Positions 44,866 to 54,134 of a DNA stretch of 64,000 bases are shown here, piece after piece. Numbering within the stretch: position 1 is the stretch's first letter; every line of letters starts with the position of its first letter. Made by a program: the position numbers and the translations under genes. Source of the DNA: Acidaminobacter hydrogenoformans DSM 2784 (GTDB lineage Bacteria > Bacillota > Clostridia > Peptostreptococcales > Acidaminobacteraceae); the NCBI RefSeq assembly GCF_900103005.1, contig NZ_FMWL01000014.1, forward strand, positions 30,825-94,824. The letters are read 5' to 3'. The notes beneath the pieces were generated by a model. The model was not told where the DNA came from and made no database searches. It saw only the letters and a list, made by a program, of their open reading frames with translations.

Positions 44866-45648
44866 CTACTCCAGCCTGTTCTCCGGCCGGTTTAAAATCA
44901 GGAAGCCTTTGTCATTTTTAATCCGTTTCGTATTATACAAAAAACCGGTGTGGTCGAGCTGCCTGAAATAGCCGCCCGCCTCTGACACGATCAGATCTAC
45001 CGGAGCAGTATCCCACACCATAGTGTGGCCGAAATTGTAATAGATATCATAGTCCCCCCGGGCGATCAGACAACCCTTATAGGCGCTCCCCATCCTGTGG
45101 ATCACCAAAATCCGCTCAGAATGTCTCGCGAGAAGCTCAGCGTAGCGAATTGTCTCATGGGATCTGGACCTCAGGGCATAAAGGTCAACCAGTCTGTCCG
45201 ATACATGAATACGGCTCACTTCGCCATCCTTTTCCATGAAAGCCCCTTCGCCCCGAACCGCATAGTACAGCTCTTCTTTGACAGGCGCGTAAACGACACC
45301 CATCACGACATCATGCCCTTTTACCAAGGCAATGTTGATCGTGAATTCGCCGTTTTTCTTTATAAACTCCTTTGTACCGTCAAGGGGGTCAATAATCCAG
45401 CAATAGTCCTTTTCCAGCCGAATCAAATTATCCGTCGATTCCTCAGACAGAAAGCCATGATGGGGAAACTCATGGATCAGCCTGTCCAAAATATAGGCAT
45501 TGCTTGCGTAATCCGCCCTTGTCACTGGTGTATCGTCATTCTTTAGAATGACCTCCACGTCTTCAAAGTAAACCTCGAGAATAATCTTTCCCGCTTCCAG
45601 CGCCGCTTGCTTCGCAGCCTTTAGCTCAACTTCATATGCCACCTGCAT
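44866..45648 (-). CDS. CysQ/inositol-monophosphatase family phosphatase
   Basis: A 260-residue lithium-sensitive-type phosphatase. The three metal motifs are FLSEES (66-71), WIIDPLDGTKEF (84-95) and WDTAPVDLIVSEAGG (212-226). The GSAYKGCLIARGDYDIYY segment resembles CysQ, 3'(2'),5'-bisphosphate nucleotidase, more than inositol monophosphatase, so pAp is the likely substrate; this is not certain. The ribosome site is weak, and a GTG directly before the chosen ATG is an equal choice. It follows sbcC by 31 bases and may be the end of that long operon. A strong terminator lies just after it. Confidence 0.85.
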   Translation of the reverse strand: MQVAYEVELKAAKQAALEAGKIILEVYFEDVEVILKNDDTPVTRADYASNAYILDRLIHEFPHHGFLSEESTDNLIRLEKDYCWIIDPLDGTKEFIKKNGEFTINIALVKGHDVVMGVVYAPVKEELYYAVRGEGAFMEKDGEVSRIHVSDRLVDLYALRSRSHETIRYAELLARHSERILVIHRMGSAYKGCLIARGDYDIYYNFGHTMVWDTAPVDLIVSEAGGYFRQLDHTGFLYNTKRIKNDKGFLILNRPENRLE

Positions 45649-45679
45649 CACATCCAGCCTAAAGAATAATCCGCTATGA

Positions 45680-48600
45680 TTAATTCACAACCGTCTGAAC
45701 CTTTGTTCCGCTTACCCCAGGCTCTGCCGGGGTAACGTCAAGCCTGACCGGGACCCTGGCTTTCAGGGCTTCCACGTGGGAGATAAGCCCAACGCTGAGC
45801 TGATCACCAATCAACGTTTCGAGGGAGTGCATCACCACGTCGAGGAGCGCCGCGTCCAGACTGCCAAAGCCTTCATCCAGCAAGAAGGTTTCAAGCCGAA
45901 TCTTGCCTCTGAGCTGAAGCCTGGAGGACATAGCCAGCGCAAGCGCGAGAGAGGCCATGAAGGTTTCCCCGCCGGACAAAGACCTGAGATCTCTGCTGAC
46001 ACCGCCTTGATGGTGATCTGATATCCTAAAGTTACCCCGGGAATCCACTTCTAAACGATAACGATTCGCGGTCATGACCATAAGTCTCCGTGACGCTTCC
46101 TGCAAAATATAATCCAGCTGATTCATAGCTAAGAATTCCACAAACCGGTTGCCCCGCAGCAGCTTCTGCAGGATTTCAAAATAGCCCGTCTCCTGCTTCA
46201 CCTCTGAAAGCAGCTTCTCTATCCCTGTCTTTTGCTGCAGAGACTGTGTCATGACTTTCAGGGCCTGCGCAGCGGTGCTCCGTGCCTCCAGCGCCTGAGT
46301 CCAATTTAACTGGGCATCCTCGGAAGCTTTGAACGTTGCCATGAGCTCTTCCTCAGTGATCATAGACGCTTCGTACAAATCCTGATATTCCTCCAGCTTC
46401 TCCAGAATAGTCCGACCTTCTACCTCGTAATCCCGAATCCAATTCGTCAGCCTATCCACTGTCTCTGCGTCAAGAAGCGCTTCCCGCCACGCCGCTTCAC
46501 TTATGAAGCCCGCCGTTCGCCACTTTTCTTCAAATCTCTGCCTGCTCTCTTCCAGCTGCCTTGCGTTCGCATTCACAGTCGCTTCCAGCGATACCCATTC
46601 ATTCTTCAAGCGCTCCTGAGCTTCGAGCAGTGCGGCTTGTGCCGCCTCTTCCCTTGGATAAGCGGCCTCCGTCTCCTCAATTTTCCGGCTCAGCTGAAAA
46701 TACCGGCTTTCAAGCACGGCCTCATCCGTCTCATTTCCAACCTCAGCGCTGAGACGGACGAGCTCAGCTTCAGTCTGTTTAAGCGCATTGCTTAGACGCT
46801 CTTTTTCGAGACTGCTTTCACTCACGCTTTTAAGCTGTCTCAGCTTTTCTTCGTTGTCGCGCTCACGCTTCTGCTGAAGACTCTGAAGCTGTTTGCGCCG
46901 CAGTTCTGCTGATGCTTTTTTCTTACCAAAAGCATCAAATAGATCTGTCAACGCTGTTTCCGACGGCATTTCATCTTCGCAGGCGTACCCATGCCAGCTT
47001 TGGAGGTAGGCTTTCACCACCGCCTCGTGCTTTCTTTGGGACTCTAAGATCATGTCCCTTCTGGAGACCATGACTGCCAGCTCCTGGCGCTGGGCTGCCA
47101 ACCTGGTCAATGACTTTTCCGCTTTATCCCGCTGGTCTTTCAGCAAGCTTTGCAGCGACACCTGTTCCTTTCTGATCGCCTCTGCTTTTGCCTCAGCCTC
47201 AGCCCGCGCCTTTTGCAGCCCCGCTATGGCCTGTTCAAGCTGAGCGTCCTCAGCTTCAAGATGGTGCCTTCCCTCTGCCTCAAGGGATGTCCTTCGCTTC
47301 AGCAAGCTTGCTTCAAGCTGCTTTTCCTGGTGCTTCATGACCGCCAGTGCCTGATCCTCTTCCTCAAATGCTTTCAGCCAGGCCGAATCCACTTCGCCCT
47401 GCAAAGCTTCACCGCCCGGACTATAAAGATGCCCACAAACCGGACATGGATCCCCGTCTCTCAGCGTAGATCTCAGCCTCACTGCCAGTGCGGCGTTGTA
47501 GGCTTCCCTCTTGGAAGCCAGAACCCGGGCCTTTTGAGCTGCCTCTTCCACGAGGGCTTTCAGCGCCTTCGTTTCTTCTTCCTGAGTGGTCAGAAGCGCT
47601 CTGAAATCCCCCAGCGCTTTGCTGACGGTCAGCTTCTCCACCCTTGCCTTTTCAAGGGCCTCCAGGTTAGTGTCCCTTTCTCCGGTCAGGTCTTCGTAGG
47701 CTTTCACCCCTGTCCGCAGCTGTTCTTCTGTTGCCTCTGCCGTGGCTTGAGAAAGCTCTTGTTCCTTTTCAAGCTGCCCTAAGCCTTCGTAAGCCCTCTC
47801 TAAGGCTGTCTTCAGCCTCTCCAGCTGAGCCTTTTCTTCCTTGGACTTTTCCCAATTGTCACGTGCTGTTAAAAAAGCATCTGAAGCCTCTTGGGTCAGG
47901 CCATCCTCTTCCAGTAACGCCGTCAGTCCGTTAATCTCTTCTGACAGCGTCGCCAAGGCTTGATCATGCTGCGCCAGACTGAGTACTTCCGCTTCATGCC
48001 GTTTCAGCTGCGCCGCCGCGAGGGCCATAGTCTTTTCCTTCTCAGTCTTCAGTTGGTTGACTGCCTTTGCTTGATGCCATTTGTTCTGAGCTAAAACCGC
48101 TTCATGCTTTGTCAGGGACAGGCTCCTGAATGCCGCCTCAAGTGCCGCGAAGCTCACAGCATGTTCAGCCGCAGCTTCCCTGGCGGCCGCGTAACGCGCC
48201 GCAGCTGCCTCAAGAAGACTCCGGCTCTCCTCAAGGCGCTTCTGTCTGAGTCTGAAATCCCCCTCAACTTCAGACGCATCCTCCGCTTTTTCATGTCGCT
48301 CAAGGCGATTTTTCATTTCCTGATAGGTTTCCTTGGCTGCTTCATGGCGGCTTGCCGCCTCCCTGAGCAGCTGAAGGCGTTTCTGGCGCTCAAGCCTCTG
48401 AGACAGCGCATCATACGCCAGCTTCTGTCGCTGAGCTTCTTTTTCGAGGATTGACGCCTGCTGATCCCAGTGCGCGGACGCTGCTTTAAGCTTCTCAAGC
48501 TCAGCCTGGTCCACGCCATCATAGGCAGACAGCTGTCCTTCAAGCTGATCCCGCTGGGACTGGAGCTTTCCCAGTACTTTTTTCAGCCGTTCTGTCAGTC

Positions 48601-49144
48601 TGTCCCCATAGATTTCAAGACCAAAAAGATTCTGGAGCATATTTCTCCTGTCCCTTGGATCGAGCTGAATAAACTCACTGAATTTGCCCTGGGGCAGAAC
48701 CACCATTTTTAAAAACTCGCTGTCACTGAGACCTAAAATGTCTTGAATGCTGTGGTTGACTTCTCCCTGCTTGTCCTCAATCTGAAGGATCTCCCCCTCG
48801 AGAGACCTGACGACCAAGCGAGACTGATGGGATCTGTAACCCTCTCCAGACCTCCGGAAAACCCTTCGAATCTCTATTTCTCTGACAACGCCCTCAACGG
48901 CAGTGCGAAAAACAAATTCCAGCTCTGCCTGATCACATTCTGTATTGATGAAATCTTTGGTGCCTCTGGGCATGCTGCCCGGGCCGTAAAGGCTCATGAC
49001 AATGCCGTCAATAATCGTTGATTTTCCTGAGCCCGTTGGTCCAAAGATCCCAAAGAGCCCCTTCGAGGAAAGGGCTTCAAAATCGATTGTCTGGGCAGCC
49101 TCAAAGCTGTTGAGGCCGCTGATAGTCAGTTTAACCGGTTTCAT
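45680..49144 (-). CDS. sbcC: Exonuclease SbcC (Rad50-like SMC ATPase)
   Basis: A 1154-residue SMC-type protein that works with SbcD on hairpins and blocked DNA ends. Walker A GPTGSGKST is at residues 35-43; two long coiled-coil arms flank a zinc hook CPVCGH near residues 566-571; the C-terminal half ends with the ABC signature RSLSGGETFMASLALAL and Walker B FLLDEGFGSLD. The ATG overlaps the sbcD stop in ATGA. It is the fourth gene of the addB-addA-sbcD-sbcC chain, all of them linked by overlaps. Confidence 0.96.
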   Translation of the reverse strand: MKPVKLTISGLNSFEAAQTIDFEALSSKGLFGIFGPTGSGKSTIIDGIVMSLYGPGSMPRGTKDFINTECDQAELEFVFRTAVEGVVREIEIRRVFRRSGEGYRSHQSRLVVRSLEGEILQIEDKQGEVNHSIQDILGLSDSEFLKMVVLPQGKFSEFIQLDPRDRRNMLQNLFGLEIYGDRLTERLKKVLGKLQSQRDQLEGQLSAYDGVDQAELEKLKAASAHWDQQASILEKEAQRQKLAYDALSQRLERQKRLQLLREAASRHEAAKETYQEMKNRLERHEKAEDASEVEGDFRLRQKRLEESRSLLEAAAARYAAAREAAAEHAVSFAALEAAFRSLSLTKHEAVLAQNKWHQAKAVNQLKTEKEKTMALAAAQLKRHEAEVLSLAQHDQALATLSEEINGLTALLEEDGLTQEASDAFLTARDNWEKSKEEKAQLERLKTALERAYEGLGQLEKEQELSQATAEATEEQLRTGVKAYEDLTGERDTNLEALEKARVEKLTVSKALGDFRALLTTQEEETKALKALVEEAAQKARVLASKREAYNAALAVRLRSTLRDGDPCPVCGHLYSPGGEALQGEVDSAWLKAFEEEDQALAVMKHQEKQLEASLLKRRTSLEAEGRHHLEAEDAQLEQAIAGLQKARAEAEAKAEAIRKEQVSLQSLLKDQRDKAEKSLTRLAAQRQELAVMVSRRDMILESQRKHEAVVKAYLQSWHGYACEDEMPSETALTDLFDAFGKKKASAELRRKQLQSLQQKRERDNEEKLRQLKSVSESSLEKERLSNALKQTEAELVRLSAEVGNETDEAVLESRYFQLSRKIEETEAAYPREEAAQAALLEAQERLKNEWVSLEATVNANARQLEESRQRFEEKWRTAGFISEAAWREALLDAETVDRLTNWIRDYEVEGRTILEKLEEYQDLYEASMITEEELMATFKASEDAQLNWTQALEARSTAAQALKVMTQSLQQKTGIEKLLSEVKQETGYFEILQKLLRGNRFVEFLAMNQLDYILQEASRRLMVMTANRYRLEVDSRGNFRISDHHQGGVSRDLRSLSGGETFMASLALALAMSSRLQLRGKIRLETFLLDEGFGSLDAALLDVVMHSLETLIGDQLSVGLISHVEALKARVPVRLDVTPAEPGVSGTKVQTVVN

Positions 49145-50364
49145 GCCCCTTCACGCCCCTCATTTTCCTCTTCCGCAAGCAGTGAGGCAAACCGCGTCAT
49201 CAGCTCAGGCTCCGGCATTGCCCCATATTCCCGCTCATAGTAGCGGCTGAAAAGTTCGTGGATGTCCATTTTCTCAAGGGAGATTTCCACAAGCGCACTG
49301 CTCTCTTGATTTGGAAAGATGGGCTCTATGCTCAACAAATCCGGATAAAGGGTTTTAAGCCGTCTGATTTCTCCATTCGTCAGGGGCTTTAAGGTTTCCA
49401 CCTCGAGGTATACCCAGGCTTTCCTTTTACCCTCCTCGATCAGGAGCGCCTCAGCTGCTTCAAAGGACTTGGCGTGCCAAATCTCGACAGGCTTGAGCAG
49501 CGGGATGAAAACCTCTTCGAATTCAAGCGGACCCGCTGCACCCGTGTCAATCAGTGTTACGGATTTGGCGTAGCCGGTTTCACTGCGGCTGTACTGAAGG
49601 GGTGAGCCGCTGTAACGGCCGCGGCCCTTCAAGCCTGCTACGGACTGAGGCTTGTGAAGATGCCCAAGGGCAACATAATTCGCAGACTTTGGAAACGCGT
49701 CCCCAAAGACCGTGTAGGCACCGCCCCACTGAAGGGTTCTCTCAGAATCTGAGATTTCTCCGCCGCTGACAAACAAATGGGATACGACTACCCCAAAGGT
49801 TTCCTCCGTAAAGTGTGCACAGCGCGCCTCAAGGAGATCCTTGACGCGCTCAGAGTATGTCAGCTGAAGCGCTTCTTCCTGACCGCTGACAGAAATCAGT
49901 TCCCCCAGCCTGCTTTCGCTGGGGAACGGAAGCAGCGCAAGGTCCAGGGCGTCCTCCCCCAAAGCTATGGTCAAGGCACCAGGCCCTCTGCCCCTTATTT
50001 TAAAACGTCCAATCTGCTGATCCGGCCATTCATCCTGCATATCTGTGCATAAAACAATGCCATGCTCCGAAGCCCAGGAGGCGGCGGCCCCTAAGCGGAT
50101 GGGCTGATCGTGGTTGCCGGATACTATGAGGATGAGTCTGCGCCCACCATCGGCAAGTGCCTTGACTTTGTCGAAAAACAGGCGCTCCGCCCTGGCGGGC
50201 GGATTGTAAGTATCATAAACGTCCCCGGCGACGAGGACCACATCAATATCTTTTTCCTCTGCGCATTCAATGAGCGTATCCAGAAACGCAGCTTGCTCTT
50301 CCAGCCGCGGCTGTGTCTCAATCAGCCGTCCGAGGTGCCAGTCAGAGGTATGAAGTATTCTCAA
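49141..50364 (-). CDS. sbcD: Exonuclease SbcD (Mre11-like nuclease)
   Basis: A 407-residue metallophosphoesterase. Metal ligands are seen in HTSDWHLGR (Asp8, His10), AGDVYDTYNPP and SGNHDQP, plus the VVSHLFVSGG and GHLHKPQ histidines. It is the nuclease partner of SbcC. The start is TTG, overlapping the addA stop (TTGA), with AAAAGGAGG 8 bases upstream. Its length is near the 400 residues usual in Bacillota. Together with AddAB it forms one transcript for processing DNA ends. Confidence 0.96.
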   Translation of the reverse strand: MRILHTSDWHLGRLIETQPRLEEQAAFLDTLIECAEEKDIDVVLVAGDVYDTYNPPARAERLFFDKVKALADGGRRLILIVSGNHDQPIRLGAAASWASEHGIVLCTDMQDEWPDQQIGRFKIRGRGPGALTIALGEDALDLALLPFPSESRLGELISVSGQEEALQLTYSERVKDLLEARCAHFTEETFGVVVSHLFVSGGEISDSERTLQWGGAYTVFGDAFPKSANYVALGHLHKPQSVAGLKGRGRYSGSPLQYSRSETGYAKSVTLIDTGAAGPLEFEEVFIPLLKPVEIWHAKSFEAAEALLIEEGKRKAWVYLEVETLKPLTNGEIRRLKTLYPDLLSIEPIFPNQESSALVEISLEKMDIHELFSRYYEREYGAMPEPELMTRFASLLAEEENEGREGA

Positions 50365-53300
50365 AAGGTTGCCTCCTTTTCTCGCCCCGTGAGCTCTATG
50401 TCAATCCATTGCTTCAGATGGGCCGCGTACAGCCAGGCGGCTTCTGGCGCCCTGCCGGTCAGTCTCTGCAGGGCTTCAGCATATAATCTGAGCTGTGTGC
50501 CGTAGCGCTTTCTCATGGTCGTGACGGCCTCAGGCCCATAGAGCCTGTCCGTCTTGTAGTCCACCAGGACCAGACCCTGTTCATCCTCAAAATAGAGGTC
50601 TATAATGCCTTGAATCATGCTGAAGTCTGGTCCGGTGCCTCTTTTCAGGACAAAGGCCCTTTCCCGTTCCACCTTTGGGGCCCTGAGAAGCCGTTCAAAG
50701 AGGTCGTGTTCGAAAAATCCTGCAAGCGCGTCAAGGCTGAGGACCTCCGCCATTTCCTTCAGAAGCCTGCCCTCGCTGACGAGACGCTCTTTTTCTTTTT
50801 CCAGAATGGCGCTTCTTTCTACTGGTGTTTTGTCTGCCATTTTTGAAAAATCCATATACTGAAGCATGGTGTGAAAGGCACTTCCCCGCGCAGCGCCAGC
50901 GGCAGCTGTGCTCTCCTGTGCCACAAACCTGGGGGCTTCTGTCAGCTCCGGCTTGTAGAGGACTTCCAGGGTCATCTCCCTGTTCAGCCCACTCTGGCCA
51001 AAGCTTTCCAGCGCCTTGAGCTCCGTGACGCTGACTTTGGATGGCAGCGCGGCAAATTGATTCGCAGCAACCCCCTCCAGTCTGCGTCCACTGTCCAGCC
51101 GCCTTATGACAGCGTCATCCAGAGACATGGCTTTGGCCTCAGCCAACAGGTCATCCAGATTTCGCCTGGAATCCGGCTCAAAGGTCTGCGCCCGTATGAC
51201 GTCCTTGGCGCTGACGACCTCATAGTCCCAGCGGCTGGCCGCGCCAGGGGATTCGCCCACAGCATAGGCCCCCATCCAGTCCAGCGGGCACTTTGCCTGA
51301 CCCATGGCAAAGGGGAGGCAGCCTCTGCTGTAATTGGCCAGCGCGCGTTCCGCAAATTTAGTGGCGCCAGTGACATATAATCGGTCCACCGCCCGGGTTA
51401 AAGCCACATAGAGAATCCGCAGCTCCTCAGACAAAGCTTCGCGCTCAATGGCCTTTTGAATGGCCAGCTGAGGCAGAGAGGTCCGGTAGGTCCTTCTTTC
51501 AGCATCAATTTCTTTTAAAGCGACACCAAGGTCTTTGTGGAGAAGCAAGTCGCCATAGGAATCCCTCATGTTGAATTTTTTTCCGGTGTCTGCCAGGAAA
51601 ACGATTGGAAATTCCAGTCCCTTGCTTTTATGGACGCTTATAATTCGGATAAAATCCTCATCCTCCGCCATATTTTTAGGAACTTCGGCCCCAAATTCCG
51701 AAGCGTCGCTCTCTTCAATAGCATGGATAAAGCCCTGGAGATCTCCGCGCAGGGAGGCTTCATATGCCGCCGCCCGTTCGACGAGCTTCATGAGCTGGGC
51801 GGCCCGGAGCTCACCCTCTGGCATAGCCCGGGCATATTCGAGAAGTCCCGTGTCAATCAACAGCCGCCACATGAAATCGCCCATACGTTCATACTTGGCG
51901 CAGCTCGACCAGGCTTCAAGGCGCGAAAAAAATTTGCGAAGCCGGGCACTGAGCCCTTGATCCCCTACCCCTTCGCCAAGGTCTTCCGCTTCAGACGCGG
52001 CCACTTGCGCCGCATCCCTGAACGTGCCTTCCGGGACCTTGCGCCTGATCAGCGCCAGCTCATCCGTGGTGAAGCCGCCAATGGGCGAGCGCATCACCGT
52101 CAACAGATCCAAATCCAACCGGCTGTTGTCTATGACTTTCAAAAGACTTAAGGCGGCCTGCATCTCAAAGGACGAAATTCTGGCACCGACGCCATCCGCA
52201 CGGACAGGGAGGCCATATTGGCTCAGAACCTGAACATAGGTTTCTGCCGCAGCTTTGGGCGATCTCATAAGGATGACAATGTCTCTGAAGCGAGGTGGCC
52301 TGGTGACCTGGTTCTTGGGATCAAAAAGGTCGACTTTGAGTGTCTCCCTGATCATGCCTGCAATAACATGGGCCTCGAGCTCGGCATTTTTCATGTACGA
52401 CAGCGCTTCCTCCAGCTCAGGATCTGAAACGTCCAGCTCATCCGCCCCGTTCTGAGCCTCTGAGGCTTCAAGACTGTCTCCAGATGGCATTTTCCCCGTA
52501 TCGATCAGCGTCAGGGAAAGGGACGGAATTGATAACTGAGGAAAGATAAGTCCTGGATTGAGGCGCGCGTGCACGTCGTAGCTGACCTCCCCAAGGGACA
52601 AACTCATGACCCTCCAGAAAAAGCCGTTGACGCGCTCCAAAAGCTCCGGTCGCGACCGGAAGTTTGCGCTGAGATCAATGATTCTGTCCTTTGCAGACGG
52701 CGATCTTGAAAAGCTGTTCAGTTTGTCCATGAACAGCGTGGGATCCGCCAGCCTGAATTTATAGATACTCTGTTTGACGTCTCCAACCAAAAAGACGTTG
52801 TCTTCCCTGGCAATCGAGCGGATCACGGTTTCCTGAACCAGATTGGAGTCCTGGTATTCATCCAGGAAAATATGTTCAAATTTATTCCTGTTCATCTCAG
52901 CGATTTCTGAATCCTTTAAGATTTCGATCGCCAGATGCTCAAGATCATAAAAGTCTATAACGCCCGCTTCCTTTTTCAGCGCGCTGTAATTTTCCTCCAG
53001 CGCCAGCACGAGCTGACAGAGGGCGCGCGTACCAGGCAGCAGCTTGCTTATTGAAGCATCCAGCGCTTCAGGCCCTTGTGAAAAAAAGTGCTTGCTCAGC
53101 CGCTTCACGTAGTCTTTGACCATGTCCCTGCGTTCCTGAACAGCCGTCTTAAGCTCGGCGCTGAGCTGATCGCCCTCCTGGATCCTGACGGCCTTGAGCT
53201 TTTCAAACTTCACACCTGCCAGCGTTTGATACCCAGCAGCGTAGCCTTCTTCAATCCTGGCTTTGAGGTCTTCGAGCAGCGCCAGGTCAGCTTCCACCGC

Positions 53301-54134
53301 AGGCAGGTACGCCTGAGGCCCGCAGGGGTGATGGCAAAGCGCCAGTGCTTCCTCATAAGACTCTGTAAGTGCTGAAAGTTCCTCTGAGATCATCTTGAGA
53401 AGCGACCTCAACCAGTGGCTGTTCTCTGCGCGGTCCGCTTCAAGGGCTTGTGTCTGACTTACCAGCCAGGCTTCAGGCGCCGGCTGGGACTGTATGAAGC
53501 TATGGACCTCCCAAAGAAGGCCTTCAATTTTCTCATCTGTACGATTGCCTGAAAAAGCCTCTATAAATTCATTAAAGTCCGGTGTCATGGCCTCATAGGC
53601 AGACTCCAGGGTCATCATGGCCGCTTCTTCCCTCAGGGCGTTCAGCAGCGCCGCGTCCCCAACCCTGAAGGATGGGTCCATGTCGACCTTGTAGAAATGC
53701 TTTCTGACCAAATCGTTGCAGAAAGCGTGCAGGGTCATGATATAGGCACTGCCTGCCCCTTCGAGCTGCGCTCTGAGCCACTCGACCTCAGCACCTGGCT
53801 CTCTCAGCTTTTTGGAGAGTGCCCTGACAATCCGGGTGCGCATCTCTCCTGCAGCGGCGCTTGTAAAGGTGACAATCAGCATATTTTTGATGGGGATATG
53901 GTCTTCTGAAATCAACCGAAGGATACGCTCGACCAGAACCGCGGTCTTCCCCGAGCCTGCCGCGGCGGAAACGAGCAGGTTTGCGTTTCTGGCGCGAATG
54001 GCATTGTCCTGGGCTTCAGTCCAGCGAACCTCATTATTGTTGTTGTCTTTGCTGCTGTCTTTGTTGTTCTCTATATTGACCTCTATATTGACCGCTTTGT
54101 CGTGGACTTTTGCATTGCTTTCTGATTGGCTCAT
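50361..54134 (-). CDS. addA: ATP-dependent helicase/nuclease subunit A
   Basis: The 1257-residue UvrD-type helicase and RecB-type nuclease of AddAB, which resects double-strand breaks for RecA. Visible are Walker A AAAGSGKTAVL (57-67), the UvrD helicase motifs DEYQDSN, GDVKQSIYKFR and VHKSKGLEFP, and the C-terminal nuclease motif VLVDYKTD. The N-terminus carries an unusual low-complexity stretch of about 20 residues (VNIEVNIENNKDSSKDNNNN) before the Q-motif region WTEAQ, built partly from a tandem 12-bp duplication. The ATG overlaps the addB stop (ATGA). Confidence 0.96.
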   Translation of the reverse strand: MSQSESNAKVHDKAVNIEVNIENNKDSSKDNNNNEVRWTEAQDNAIRARNANLLVSAAAGSGKTAVLVERILRLISEDHIPIKNMLIVTFTSAAAGEMRTRIVRALSKKLREPGAEVEWLRAQLEGAGSAYIMTLHAFCNDLVRKHFYKVDMDPSFRVGDAALLNALREEAAMMTLESAYEAMTPDFNEFIEAFSGNRTDEKIEGLLWEVHSFIQSQPAPEAWLVSQTQALEADRAENSHWLRSLLKMISEELSALTESYEEALALCHHPCGPQAYLPAVEADLALLEDLKARIEEGYAAGYQTLAGVKFEKLKAVRIQEGDQLSAELKTAVQERRDMVKDYVKRLSKHFFSQGPEALDASISKLLPGTRALCQLVLALEENYSALKKEAGVIDFYDLEHLAIEILKDSEIAEMNRNKFEHIFLDEYQDSNLVQETVIRSIAREDNVFLVGDVKQSIYKFRLADPTLFMDKLNSFSRSPSAKDRIIDLSANFRSRPELLERVNGFFWRVMSLSLGEVSYDVHARLNPGLIFPQLSIPSLSLTLIDTGKMPSGDSLEASEAQNGADELDVSDPELEEALSYMKNAELEAHVIAGMIRETLKVDLFDPKNQVTRPPRFRDIVILMRSPKAAAETYVQVLSQYGLPVRADGVGARISSFEMQAALSLLKVIDNSRLDLDLLTVMRSPIGGFTTDELALIRRKVPEGTFRDAAQVAASEAEDLGEGVGDQGLSARLRKFFSRLEAWSSCAKYERMGDFMWRLLIDTGLLEYARAMPEGELRAAQLMKLVERAAAYEASLRGDLQGFIHAIEESDASEFGAEVPKNMAEDEDFIRIISVHKSKGLEFPIVFLADTGKKFNMRDSYGDLLLHKDLGVALKEIDAERRTYRTSLPQLAIQKAIEREALSEELRILYVALTRAVDRLYVTGATKFAERALANYSRGCLPFAMGQAKCPLDWMGAYAVGESPGAASRWDYEVVSAKDVIRAQTFEPDSRRNLDDLLAEAKAMSLDDAVIRRLDSGRRLEGVAANQFAALPSKVSVTELKALESFGQSGLNREMTLEVLYKPELTEAPRFVAQESTAAAGAARGSAFHTMLQYMDFSKMADKTPVERSAILEKEKERLVSEGRLLKEMAEVLSLDALAGFFEHDLFERLLRAPKVERERAFVLKRGTGPDFSMIQGIIDLYFEDEQGLVLVDYKTDRLYGPEAVTTMRKRYGTQLRLYAEALQRLTGRAPEAAWLYAAHLKQWIDIELTGREKEATF
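54069..54092. repeat. Tandem 12-bp duplication in the addA N-terminal region
   Basis: CTCTATATTGAC occurs twice without a gap and encodes the repeated VNIE-VNIE. The neighbouring bases are a run of imperfect TTG/CTG triplets that encode Asn/Asp/Ser. The frame is kept. Confidence 0.85.
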
